DNA of 27,895 nt, taken from the NCBI GenBank assembly GCA_963966275.1, contig CAWZYQ010000040.1, forward strand, positions 1-27,895, written 5' to 3'. Positions 16,389-24,704 of the stretch are shown here, one piece after another. The DNA is from UBA10427 sp003500135. GTDB taxonomy: Bacteria > Bacteroidota > Bacteroidia > Cytophagales > Cyclobacteriaceae. The notes under the pieces were generated by a model. That model was not told the DNA's origin, did not search any database, and saw only the letters and a program-made list of their open reading frames with translations. How positions within the stretch are numbered: the stretch's first letter is position 1; each line of letters opens with the position of its first letter. The position numbers and the translations under genes are program-made.

Positions 16389-17659
16389 TTCCGGGGACCT
16401 TTATTTGGGTTATTTCTTCTTTTTTTATTGCGGCGGTTACCGCGCTTTTTATTTCCCTCGTTGCTTACACTCTTATTTTGAGGTTGGTTTTGCTTATTCT
16501 GCTGCTCGTCGCCTTTTGATTTATACTGGGTTTTATTTTTGTTGCGGTTTTTACGTCGTTTTTGTTTTTTGCTTTTGTTCTGAAATTTCTTGTCGAGTCT
16601 TTCCAGATCACTGTTTAATACAGTCGATATCTCTTCGCTGAAATCTACTTTATCTTCGAGAAGGGTTTCGGGTATCTCCCCTTTTTCGTTGAGCTCAATC
16701 ACCTCTTTCACTCTTTTGGCGGGAACAGGTATCCAGGAGGTTTCTTTTTCATAACCAAACCACAAAACTTTTTTGAAAATATCCGTTTTTTGAAGCACAG
16801 CTTCACCTTTTTTGGTTTTAAGGGGTTTTTCAACGCCCGGAATGTCTTCAAGCGCTTCCATGTAGGTTTCAAGCTCATAATTGAGGCAGCATTTAAGTCT
16901 CCCGCATTGGCCACTTAACTTAGACGGGTTTAGTGAGAGGTTTTGGTAGCGTGCAGCTGATGTAGATACACTTTTGAAATCGGTAAGCCACGTACTGCAA
17001 CACAATTCGCGACCGCATGATCCTATGCCGCCTAATCGACCGGCCTCTTGCCTGAGGCTGATTTGCCGCATTTCAACACGGATCTTAAATTCCGATGCCA
17101 GCACTTTGATCAGCTCCCTGAAGTCTACGCGATCATCGGCCGAATAGTAAAACGTGGCCTTTGTGCCATCTGCCTGGTACTCCACATCGGTAAGCTTCAT
17201 TTCGAGCTTTTGGGCAATAATGATTTCACGTGTACGATACAGGGTAGGTACTTCTTTGTTTTTTACTTCTTCAAATTTTTCCATATCCCGCCGTGTGGCC
17301 AGGCGGTAGATAGCTTTTATATTGTCGTCATCATCGACTTTTTTCTTTTTCATTTGAAGGCGTACCAATTCACCCTGAAGTGCTACCTGTCCGATATGAT
17401 GGCCATTTGGCACATCTACCACAACGTGTTCTCCTTTGTGCAGGTCGAGCTGGTTTACATTTCTGAAGAAATCTTTTCGACCATTTTTAAATCGCACCTC
17501 TACCACATCGTAGCTATCTACCGATAGCGCCTCCATATCGGAGAGCCAATCAAATGAATTGAGTTTATTACATCCGTCTGTGCCGCAGTTGCCGTTGCTT
17601 TTACATCCGGGCGCGGCAGATTTATTATCAGCGGTACTACAAGAACTGCATCCCGACAT
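16385..17659 (-). CDS. ricT: PSP1-domain protein RicT (YaaT) homologue
   Basis: A 424-residue protein (start M at 17659; an in-frame ATG at 17680 is possible, but the purine-rich GGAAAGGGAAAG directly before 17659 and the family's Cys-rich N-terminus favour the inner one). The PSP1 core (about 40-265) has the signature GGIGSCGRELCCSTWL (about 210-225) and LSGQCGRLKCCLNYE (about 248-262), cysteine pairs known in RicT. In Bacillus, RicT works with RicA/RicF to control RNA maturation and carries Fe-S clusters. Extra cysteines lie at the N-terminus (CSSC, CGTDGC), and the last 70 or so residues are a K/R/N/Q-rich tail. It lies directly upstream of gldH and 42-63 bp downstream of purD. A Bacteroidota-specific partner role with GldH is not established. 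Confidence 0.88.
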   Translation of the reverse strand: MSGCSSCSTADNKSAAPGCKSNGNCGTDGCNKLNSFDWLSDMEALSVDSYDVVEVRFKNGRKDFFRNVNQLDLHKGEHVVVDVPNGHHIGQVALQGELVRLQMKKKKVDDDDNIKAIYRLATRRDMEKFEEVKNKEVPTLYRTREIIIAQKLEMKLTDVEYQADGTKATFYYSADDRVDFRELIKVLASEFKIRVEMRQISLRQEAGRLGGIGSCGRELCCSTWLTDFKSVSTSAARYQNLSLNPSKLSGQCGRLKCCLNYELETYMEALEDIPGVEKPLKTKKGEAVLQKTDIFKKVLWFGYEKETSWIPVPAKRVKEVIELNEKGEIPETLLEDKVDFSEEISTVLNSDLERLDKKFQNKSKKQKRRKNRNKNKTQYKSKGDEQQNKQNQPQNKSVSNEGNKKRGNRRNKKRRNNPNKGPRK

Positions 17660-17722
17660 ATCTTTCCCTTTCCAATTCATATAAAAACTAAAATTAAGGA
17701 TTAAGCGGTGAAATACAAAAAA

Positions 17723-19015
17723 CTATTTCCGAGATAGCGCTAGCAAGTCCTGGCCTATGTCACGTCGAAAATATACATCTTCCCAGCAAAGCAGATTGAC
17801 CCGTTTGTAGGATTTCCCGAGCGCACTCGCCAGATCGGGTGCAATTCCGGTTATATTTAAAACGCGCCCACCGCTGGTCACTACGTCACTTTCAACTTTT
17901 TTGGTACCTGCATGGAAAACCACGGTATCCGGCTCATTATTTTCCAGTCCATAGATCCTTTGCCCCTTATCATAACTTCCGGGGTAACCTCCTGATACCA
18001 TGACCACTGTCGTAGCAGTTTCCGAAATGGTATCATAATGAGCGTTATTCAAATCCTTTTGAGCAGTTTTTACCAATAAGTCAAGTACATCGCTATTTAT
18101 CCTTGGAAAAACTACCTGTGTTTCAGGGTCTCCCATACGTACATTGTATTCAATTACATACGGAGCGCCGTCCACATTCATCAGCCCTATAAATATAAAG
18201 CCTATGTAAGGGATGTTGTCTTTTTGAAGTCCGGAAATAGTAGGTTGGACGACCTCCTTTTCAACCCGGTCCAGAAAGCCTTTATGGGCAAAATCTACCG
18301 GAGATACAGCACCCATGCCACCGGTGTTAGGTCCTGAATCGTTTTCGCCGATTCTCTTGTAGTCTTTGGCTTCTGGGAGGATAACATAGTCCTTACCATC
18401 TGTCAGCACAAAAACGGAAAGCTCTATGCCCTTCAAAAACTCTTCGATAACTACCTTTTTACTTGCCGCTCCAAACTGTTCGTCCTCCAGCATTTTGCTG
18501 ATCGATTTGAATGCGTCTTCGTGAGATTCACAAATTAACACCCCTTTACCGGCGGCTAATCCGTCAGCTTTAAGTACTATGGGAGTGGGTAGTCCGGAAA
18601 TATATTTCTTTGCTTCCTCAAGGGTTTCTTTAGTAAATGTTATGGAAGCTGCCGTGGGAATACCATGTTTTTGCATGAACCCTTTTGAAAAATCTTTGCT
18701 TCCTTCCAGTTGGGCGCCTACTTTTCCCGGCCCTACGATCAGCAATTTGCTGTGTTCCGGTTTGTCCTCCAGATAATCCCTAAGTCCGTCGACCAAAGGC
18801 GCTTCAGGCCCAACAACCAAAAGATCGATATGTTTTTCAGTAATAAACCGGCTAATTTTATCAAACTCACTTACGCCGATATTTACATTTTCGGCAATTG
18901 AGGCGGTGCCCGCATTACCAGGGGCAACGTATAATTTTTGACAGTTTTCACTTTTATTGATAGCCCAGGCAAAGGCATGTTCCCTGCCGCCCGATCCTAA
19001 AACCAATATATTCAT
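17723..19015 (-). CDS. purD: Phosphoribosylamine--glycine ligase (GAR synthetase)
   Basis: A 430-residue ATP-grasp enzyme that joins glycine to 5-phosphoribosylamine, the second step of de novo purine synthesis. N-terminal MNILVLGSGGREHAFAWAI (1-19) is the family opening; VVGPEAPLVDGL follows near residue 68. The ATP-grasp core includes VLKADGLAAGKGVLIC (about 146-161), a VVIEEFLKGIELSVF segment and SGPNTGGMGAVSP (about 229-241). YVIEYNVRMGDPETQVVFPR (about 288-307) holds the conserved metal and ADP-binding region. Length is standard. It starts 11 bp after the recQ stop and is followed by ricT after a short gap, so purine synthesis here is transcribed with DNA repair and gliding genes rather than with other pur genes. 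Confidence 0.96.
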   Translation of the reverse strand: MNILVLGSGGREHAFAWAINKSENCQKLYVAPGNAGTASIAENVNIGVSEFDKISRFITEKHIDLLVVGPEAPLVDGLRDYLEDKPEHSKLLIVGPGKVGAQLEGSKDFSKGFMQKHGIPTAASITFTKETLEEAKKYISGLPTPIVLKADGLAAGKGVLICESHEDAFKSISKMLEDEQFGAASKKVVIEEFLKGIELSVFVLTDGKDYVILPEAKDYKRIGENDSGPNTGGMGAVSPVDFAHKGFLDRVEKEVVQPTISGLQKDNIPYIGFIFIGLMNVDGAPYVIEYNVRMGDPETQVVFPRINSDVLDLLVKTAQKDLNNAHYDTISETATTVVMVSGGYPGSYDKGQRIYGLENNEPDTVVFHAGTKKVESDVVTSGGRVLNITGIAPDLASALGKSYKRVNLLCWEDVYFRRDIGQDLLALSRK

Positions 19016-19026
19016 TAAGACTCAAT

Positions 19027-21201
19027 TTAGTTTGCGTAATCCGACAAGAATTTAACACGCATCAGCCGAAGGTCTTCTTCATCATAATCATCTTCACCTA
19101 ATTCCTCCAGTGCGATATCGATCGCGTCGGTTTCGGCGTTCATGAAGTAGTCAAAAACCTCCTCCTGACGATCCTCATCCATGAGGTGGTCAATATAGTA
19201 ATCCAAATTGAGTTTTGTGCCTGAATAGCAAATATTTTCTATTTCCTCGATCAACTCACTGTAACTAATGCCTTTTGCATCGGCTATTTCCTGTAAGTCA
19301 ACCTTACGGTCTATTTGCTGTATAATGTATATTTTGGTTTTTGACTTGTTTACCGCTGATTTTATAACGACATCGGAGGCGGTTTCAATATCGTTTTCCT
19401 CCACATAGTTTTTGATCAGTTCAAGGAAAGGCTTACCAAACTTGTTAACCTTGCCCATTCCCACGCCGTTTATCCGCGATAATTCTTCCTTGGAAGTAGG
19501 GTAAACAGTCGACATCTCCTCAAGTGACGGATCCTGGAAAATAACATAGGGAGGCAGGCTTTTTTGTCTGGCAACTTTCTTTCTCAGATTTTTTAAAAGC
19601 TCAAATAAAGCTTCATCGTAAGCTTTTCCCACTGTTACGTTTTCACTTGCCTCGTCTTCGATCAATGACTCAAAATCCTTGTCTTTGGTGAATTCTATGT
19701 CGTGTGGCTTGTCCAGGAATTTTTTGCCTTTTTCGCTCAGTTTTAGGGTGCCTATATTTTCTATGTCTTTTTGAAGCAGGCCATGTAATAGCGTTTGTCG
19801 CACTACCGAACTCCAGAACTCTTCTTTATCCTCTGTTCCAGCGCCAAAAATTGGCAGCTTATCCTGGTCATAGCTGGTGATATAGTCATTTTTCACCCCT
19901 CGTATAAGATCCACCAGGTGCTTTAATCCAAAGCGCTCATTTGATAGCCTGGCGGCTTCCAGTACTTTAATGGCGTATTCTTTTCCATTATAATTTTCCG
20001 GTGGGTATTTGCATATGTCGCACCACATGGACTTGCCGCATTGCGATCCGTCGTATTCTTCACCAAAATAATGCAATAGTTGCTTTCGACGGCAAATGGA
20101 AGATTCAGCGTAAGCCGACATTTCCTCCAGCAAAATTTTGGCATTTTCGCGCTCGGTTACACTTTTGTCCTTATTGAATTTTTCGAGCTTTAAAATGTCT
20201 TTGTAGGAGTAAAAAAGTATGCAGTTTCCTTCGAGCCCGTCTCTTCCTGCCCTGCCGGTTTCCTGATAATAACCCTCCACAGATTTAGGGGTGTCGTAGT
20301 GGATGACAAAACGGACGTCCGGTTTATCAATACCCATTCCAAATGCAATGGTAGCTACAATCACATCCACCTCTTCATTCAGAAAGTCATCCTGGTTTTT
20401 CATCCTTACGGCACCTTCCAAACCGGCATGATAAGGCGCTGCTTTGATATCGTTTACTCGAAGCAATTCGGCAATTTCTTCTACTTTCTTACGGCTCAGG
20501 CAGTATACAATGCCTGATTTCCCCTTATTATCGCGAATGAATTTTATTAACTGCTTTTTAGTATGCTGCTTTGGTCGCACCTCATAATACAGGTTCTCGC
20601 GGTTAAATGACGACTTAAAAAGATCGGCATCTTCCATGTTGAGGTTGCGCTGAATGTCGAGCTGTACTTTTGGTGTGGCAGTGGCTGTAAGGGCAATTAT
20701 TGGCAATTCTCCGAGTTGAGAAATGATACTTCTGATTCGCCGGTATTCAGGCCGGAAATCATGGCCCCACTCCGAAATACAGTGCGCTTCATCTATGGCA
20801 ACAAAAGATAAGTTGGCTTTTTTCAAAAAAGAAACATTGTCTTCTTTCGTAAGCGATTCGGGCGCCACATAGAGAAGTTTTACAGCTCCTTCCAGAGTTT
20901 CTTTCTTCACCCGGGTCATTTCTGCTTTGGTCAGGGTAGAGTTCAGAAACTTGGCATTAATACCAAGTGCGTTTAGCTGATCCACCTGGTTTTTCATCAA
21001 AGCAATCAAAGGTGAAATGACGATGGCAGTGCCATTTTTCATAAGTGCAGGCAACTGATAACACATGGATTTACCAGCACCTGTTGGCATAATGACAAAT
21101 GTATTTTTACTGTCCAGTAAATTATGGATAATGGCTTCCTGATTTCCTCTGAAATTGGAATAACCAAATACTTCTTTTAATTTTTCTTTAATGGCGTCCA
21201 C
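19027..21201 (-). CDS. recQ: ATP-dependent DNA helicase RecQ
   Basis: A 724-residue SF2 3'-5' helicase acting in recombinational repair. Motif 0 is FGYSNFRGNQEAII (12-25), Walker A is MPTGAGKSM (38-46), motif II is IDEAHCISEWGHDFRPEY (136-153), and motif III is LTATATPKV. Then come VATIAFGMGIDKPDVR and QETGRAGRDG for motifs V and VI. The zinc-binding region has the cysteines of CRRKQLLHYFGE and SQCGKSMWCDICK. An HRDC domain is at about 515-595 (LRKKVARQKSLPPYVIFQD). About 130 further residues form a helical acidic tail rich in Asp/Glu near its end. Longer than E. coli RecQ (about 610), as is usual for the 700-residue Bacteroidota form. First gene of the recQ - purD - ricT - gldH unit. Confidence 0.95.
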   Translation of the reverse strand: MDAIKEKLKEVFGYSNFRGNQEAIIHNLLDSKNTFVIMPTGAGKSMCYQLPALMKNGTAIVISPLIALMKNQVDQLNALGINAKFLNSTLTKAEMTRVKKETLEGAVKLLYVAPESLTKEDNVSFLKKANLSFVAIDEAHCISEWGHDFRPEYRRIRSIISQLGELPIIALTATATPKVQLDIQRNLNMEDADLFKSSFNRENLYYEVRPKQHTKKQLIKFIRDNKGKSGIVYCLSRKKVEEIAELLRVNDIKAAPYHAGLEGAVRMKNQDDFLNEEVDVIVATIAFGMGIDKPDVRFVIHYDTPKSVEGYYQETGRAGRDGLEGNCILFYSYKDILKLEKFNKDKSVTERENAKILLEEMSAYAESSICRRKQLLHYFGEEYDGSQCGKSMWCDICKYPPENYNGKEYAIKVLEAARLSNERFGLKHLVDLIRGVKNDYITSYDQDKLPIFGAGTEDKEEFWSSVVRQTLLHGLLQKDIENIGTLKLSEKGKKFLDKPHDIEFTKDKDFESLIEDEASENVTVGKAYDEALFELLKNLRKKVARQKSLPPYVIFQDPSLEEMSTVYPTSKEELSRINGVGMGKVNKFGKPFLELIKNYVEENDIETASDVVIKSAVNKSKTKIYIIQQIDRKVDLQEIADAKGISYSELIEEIENICYSGTKLNLDYYIDHLMDEDRQEEVFDYFMNAETDAIDIALEELGEDDYDEEDLRLMRVKFLSDYAN

Positions 21202-21536
21202 AGTTCTTCCTGCTAATTTTAACTTCTACTACAATTCAATTTTGTTATTGGTTTTTCAGGTTATTATGCCGGAGCATAACAGTTTTTGTGTAATTGTTTT
21301 ACATGGATTGTAATTTGAAGTTATGAAAACATCTAAAATGCTTTTGGAAATTATTTAAACCACTTAAATTGCCCTTTTCTTGAGCAGCCCCCTTAATTGA
21401 ATGGTGGTCTATACAAATTTAATTTCTTTTTGATCAATCTATATCAAAAGGTTGAATTTTCAACTAATGTTTGGATTATTTCGATTAATCTTAATTATCT
21501 ACCCATAAACAAGTTAATAATAAATTTCTAAATGGC
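21202..21536. promoter_or_regulatory. 335-bp divergent control region between recQ and manC
   Basis: No gene or RNA is recognised. Inverted repeats are visible: TTATGC-CGGA-GCATAA (21264-21279), CTTTTTGAT/ATCAAAAGG (21426-21434/21443-21451, 9 bp with one T-G pair), GTTGAA-TT-TTCAAC (21451-21464) and a weaker GATTA/TAATC pair (from 21474). They would lie in the manC leader if transcription starts early. A minus-strand TAAATTTG (21414-21421) is a possible but distant recQ -7 element. Base composition is very AT-rich. Confidence 0.4.
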
Positions 21537-22616
21537 ATGAAAGAAAATACATATGTTGTAATAATGGCTGGGGGAATAGGATCGAGGTTTTGGCCGTACA
21601 GTAGAAATGCCTATCCAAAACAGTTTCTGGACGTTTTAGGTGTGGGTAAATCATTGTTGCAACTCACTTATTATCGGTTTCTTGATATATGCGATAAAGA
21701 AAATATTTATATCGTTTCCAATAGGAAATACGAAAGTCTGATAAAGGAGCAGTTGCCCGATCTGACCGACGACCAAATATTGCTGGAACCTAACAGAAGA
21801 AACACAGCGCCTTGTATAGCCTACGCTTCCTACAAGATCGCTCAGAAAAATCCCAATGCCGTTATGGTGGTCACTCCGGCCGATCATGCCATATTTATGG
21901 AAAAGTTGTTTACCGAGACCGTAGCAAAGGCAGTGGACTCTGCTTCTAAGGGTAACCGCTTGATCACCCTGGGTATTAAGCCGAACCGACCGGAAACGGG
22001 TTATGGGTACATACAATATGTGCACGATGACAAAAACTTCGCAAAAAAGGTCAAAACGTTTACGGAGAAGCCTCAGTATGACCTTGCGCTTAAGTTTCTT
22101 GAAAGCGGGGATTTTGTTTGGAATGCGGGCATATTTATTTGGGACGTCCCTTCAATCATACAGGCTTTCGAGGAACATCTGCCGGACATATCAGATGCAT
22201 TTAGCGCCATCAATAAGTTCTATTACACCGAAAAGGAACAAAAGCATATTGAGGAGATTTATTCTCACACTAAAGGGATTTCCATTGATTACGGGGTTAT
22301 GGAAAAAGCAGGAAATGTTTTTGTAGTACTGGGTGACTTTGGTTGGTCAGACCTTGGGTCCTGGAGCTCGCTTCATGAAATAAGGGAAAAAAATGGTGAT
22401 GAAAACGTGATCTCAGCAAATTCACTCACTTATGAAGTGAAAAACAGTTTGATTATGAGCGATAAAAAAGAAAAACTAATTGTGGTGCAGGGGCTTGACG
22501 GTTATCTGGTAGCCGATAGTGATGATGTATTGCTCATTTGTGAAAAAGACAATGAAAAACAATTCAGAAGTTTTGTCTCTGATGTGAAAAATGAAAAAGG
22601 AGAAAAGTATATCTAA
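21537..22616 (+). CDS. manC: Mannose-1-phosphate guanylyltransferase
   Basis: A 359-residue nucleotidyltransferase that makes GDP-mannose from mannose-1-phosphate and GTP. The GTP-binding signature is AGGIGSRFWPYSRNAYPKQF (11-30), then LEPNRRNTAPCIAYAS, VTPADHAIF and FTEKPQYDLA. The catalytic NAGIFIWD follows, then SIDYGVMEKA and GDFGWSDLGSWSSL. The C-terminal phosphomannose isomerase domain of bifunctional ManC/AlgA is absent, so this is the short monofunctional form. GDP-mannose feeds mannosylated glycans, GDP-fucose and polyprenyl-phosphate-mannose. It stands alone on its strand with a long structured upstream gap. Its stop codon overlaps the first bases of a terminator shared with rlmB. 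Confidence 0.94.
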   Translation: MKENTYVVIMAGGIGSRFWPYSRNAYPKQFLDVLGVGKSLLQLTYYRFLDICDKENIYIVSNRKYESLIKEQLPDLTDDQILLEPNRRNTAPCIAYASYKIAQKNPNAVMVVTPADHAIFMEKLFTETVAKAVDSASKGNRLITLGIKPNRPETGYGYIQYVHDDKNFAKKVKTFTEKPQYDLALKFLESGDFVWNAGIFIWDVPSIIQAFEEHLPDISDAFSAINKFYYTEKEQKHIEEIYSHTKGISIDYGVMEKAGNVFVVLGDFGWSDLGSWSSLHEIREKNGDENVISANSLTYEVKNSLIMSDKKEKLIVVQGLDGYLVADSDDVLLICEKDNEKQFRSFVSDVKNEKGEKYI

Positions 22617-22638
22617 AAGCGTCTGCTAAGATGCTTTT
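22615..22638. terminator. Bidirectional terminator overlapping manC and rlmB stop codons
   Basis: AAAAGCGTCT (22615-22624) and AGATGCTTTT (22629-22638) form a 10-bp stem with one G-T pair and loop GCTA, flanked by an A-run on the left and T5 on the right. The manC stop (22614-22616) forms its left edge and the rlmB stop (22626-22628) is in the loop. It can serve both convergent genes. Confidence 0.7.
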
Positions 22639-23378
22639 TCCTTTTGTCTTAAGATTTCATAGAGGATAATTCCGGCAGAAACTGATACGTTCAAAGATTC
22701 TATTTCTCCTTTCAACGGAATTCTTACGCGTTGATCACAAAGCTTTAAATATGCTTCAGATATACCATCTTCCTCCGAACCAAGAACCAGGGCTATTGGT
22801 CCGGTGAGTGACTGCTCGTAAAGCATGTCATTGGTCTTTTCCGTGGCAGCAACAATAGTCAATCCGGAATCTTTGAGATATTGAATTGTCGTTTTCAGGT
22901 TGGGCACGCGGCATACCGGAATGTGATGAAGAGCGCCTGCTGAGGTTTTTACAGCATCATAATTGATGGAAGCGTTGCCCTTGCTGGCCATTACTATTGC
23001 ATCGGCGCCAACACATTCGGCTGTTCTCGCTATTGCTCCGAAATTGCGAATGTCAGTTACACGGTCGCATATAACTATAAAAGGATCTTTTCCCGAAGCA
23101 TAACACTGATCGATCACCGTCTCGATTTCAGAAAACTCAATGGGCGAAATAAATGCAAGCGCTCCCTGGTGGTTGCGACTATTAAATTTTTTCAGCTTTT
23201 CCACAGGAACTTGCTGAAGGGGTATTTTGCGTTGCCCTGCTTCCAGCTTTAGTGCTTTGAGCAGGTCGTTTTGCAACCCTTTTTGTAAAAGTATCTTTTC
23301 AATTTCTTTGCCGGCCCTTAGGCTTTCTATTATTGCCCTAGCGCCGTATATGATATCCGATTGTTTTTTGTTTATCAT
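22626..23378 (-). CDS. rlmB: 23S rRNA (guanosine-2'-O)-methyltransferase RlmB (SpoU/TrmH family)
   Basis: A 250-residue SPOUT methyltransferase. An N-terminal L30e-like substrate-binding domain starts at SDIIYGARAIIESLRAGKEI (7-26), and NHQGALAFISP (69-79) is the conserved linker. The three SpoU motifs are RNFGAIARTAECVGAD (111-126), IALVLGSEEDGIS (195-207) and RIPLKGEIESLNVSVSAGI (219-237), forming the SAM knot. Together they fit RlmB, which methylates G2251 of 23S rRNA, rather than TrmH. The start at 23378 is chosen because its ATG overlaps the stop of the upstream GWxTD gene (ATGA, 23375-23378) and homologues begin close to IYGxxAV. An in-frame upstream ATG exists at 23423 but would lie inside the neighbour. 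Confidence 0.9.
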   Translation of the reverse strand: MINKKQSDIIYGARAIIESLRAGKEIEKILLQKGLQNDLLKALKLEAGQRKIPLQQVPVEKLKKFNSRNHQGALAFISPIEFSEIETVIDQCYASGKDPFIVICDRVTDIRNFGAIARTAECVGADAIVMASKGNASINYDAVKTSAGALHHIPVCRVPNLKTTIQYLKDSGLTIVAATEKTNDMLYEQSLTGPIALVLGSEEDGISEAYLKLCDQRVRIPLKGEIESLNVSVSAGIILYEILRQKEKAS

Positions 23379-24595
23379 TCTGCTTGTTTGCCTTCTCGCC
23401 ACAATTCGACCGTACGGAACCAATGGCGGTCAAATTTACGATCGCGGACCAAAACATAGTACCGATCGGCAAATATATTTTTCACTTTTACAAATGTAAA
23501 TCGAATACTTGGCAGACTTCTATTGGCCGTATATTGCCATGTTTCATATTCTTCTTCCACATATACTTCGTCGGGCGGGCCATAAATCGTGTAAATCATT
23601 CCCATATCGGTTTTCCACCCTGATTTGTAATTGGTGAAATATAAATTTGCTGCGGCAATCCGATCGTAATACGCTTTTATCGCCCTTCTGGCTACGCTTT
23701 TTGAGCGGCAATTTTCGATCCAGAAACGTTCAAACGCCAACCTCGGATCTTCGCTTCCTTGTATTTCTTCACGCTCCTCTCTGGAAACTATATAAGTAAG
23801 GGGATCTAACAGATCATCCAGATAATAATATTTAGGAAATCCTTTCTCGACAACTCGAAATGGAAGTCCTAACACACCATTCGTATCTATTTGTACAAGG
23901 TAGAGCCCTTTTTGATCAAAAGCGAGTGTATCATCTATTCTTATTTGTTGTATTTCCCTGACTTCCAGGCTTTTATTAACATTCCTATCTTCAATCACCA
24001 TGGGTGGTAGCGCTATTTCAAAATTGTTCTTATAGCTGTAGGAAAACACCTTGTCCGCATCTTTTTTTATACACTTGATCACATAAGGCTTACCCGACAC
24101 CAAATGCCCGCTCAACTCGGGAAGCCCCGTTTCAGCGTCAATCACATATAAACCGTCGTCAGAATAATTCGCTTTTTCTCCAATGGAGATGTGATAGGTG
24201 TAGTTGGCCCCTGTGCCCTTATTGAAAAAGTCAATGACCATCAATGTGTATTTCGATTTGTATTCGAATTGATAGCTGTAGTAGCTGGTAAGGCCTTTTT
24301 TGCCGATCAGGTAGCGCTCGTTTAATGTGTCATCGGTATGTATTTCGGCATCTTTGAAACCATCTCTTATTTCAACCAAAACATCATAATTACTGAGAAA
24401 TGACGAATCGGTAGAGGTAACAGCTAATAATACTTGTGCGCTGTCCTCTTTGTGAAAAAGTTGATGGTGAAGTAAAATCTTTCCATTGATGTCATATTGG
24501 TAAGCGACATTAAGGCTGGTAAAAGAATGTTGTGCAGATACCTGATTGATGATCAAAGCCAGTAACAGACAAAACAAAATCGCAAATGTCCTCAT
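23375..24595 (-). CDS. GWxTD domain-containing secreted protein
   Basis: A 406-residue protein with a signal peptide (MRTFAILFCLLLALIINQVS, then AQ), so periplasmic or outer-membrane facing. The N-terminal 250 residues look beta-rich and varied. The C-terminal region carries the GWxTD domain: DPRLAFERFWIENC (283-296), the name-giving GWKTD (326-330), and MIYTIYGPPDEVYVE (333-347) followed by YETWQY. This domain is common in Bacteroidota and Acidobacteriota secreted proteins and its function is not known to me. It is translationally coupled (ATGA) to rlmB downstream. It is divergent from the methyltransferase gene. Confidence 0.88.
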   Translation of the reverse strand: MRTFAILFCLLLALIINQVSAQHSFTSLNVAYQYDINGKILLHHQLFHKEDSAQVLLAVTSTDSSFLSNYDVLVEIRDGFKDAEIHTDDTLNERYLIGKKGLTSYYSYQFEYKSKYTLMVIDFFNKGTGANYTYHISIGEKANYSDDGLYVIDAETGLPELSGHLVSGKPYVIKCIKKDADKVFSYSYKNNFEIALPPMVIEDRNVNKSLEVREIQQIRIDDTLAFDQKGLYLVQIDTNGVLGLPFRVVEKGFPKYYYLDDLLDPLTYIVSREEREEIQGSEDPRLAFERFWIENCRSKSVARRAIKAYYDRIAAANLYFTNYKSGWKTDMGMIYTIYGPPDEVYVEEEYETWQYTANRSLPSIRFTFVKVKNIFADRYYVLVRDRKFDRHWFRTVELWREGKQAE

Positions 24596-24704
24596 AAATT
24601 TGCTTACGGTTTAGCGCTGTTTAGATGTTTGAAAATAGTAAATCATTTATCAATAGCCGATTTGTTTCTCGATTTTTGTCTTTATTTGCAAATAAAAAGC
24701 ATAA

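Noticed and set aside
21264..21279. TTATGC-CGGA-GCATAA as a terminator
   Set aside because: Short stem, weak T-run, and no gene on either side needs termination there (divergent genes).
21414..21448. Minus-strand TAAATTTG with TTTG 23 bp upstream as the recQ promoter
   Set aside because: The spacing is at the outer limit and it would give a leader of about 200 nt; kept only as a note in the region entry.
23379..23423. Upstream in-frame ATG for rlmB
   Set aside because: It lies within the GWxTD gene, while the inner ATG gives the classical ATGA coupling and a normal RlmB N-terminus.
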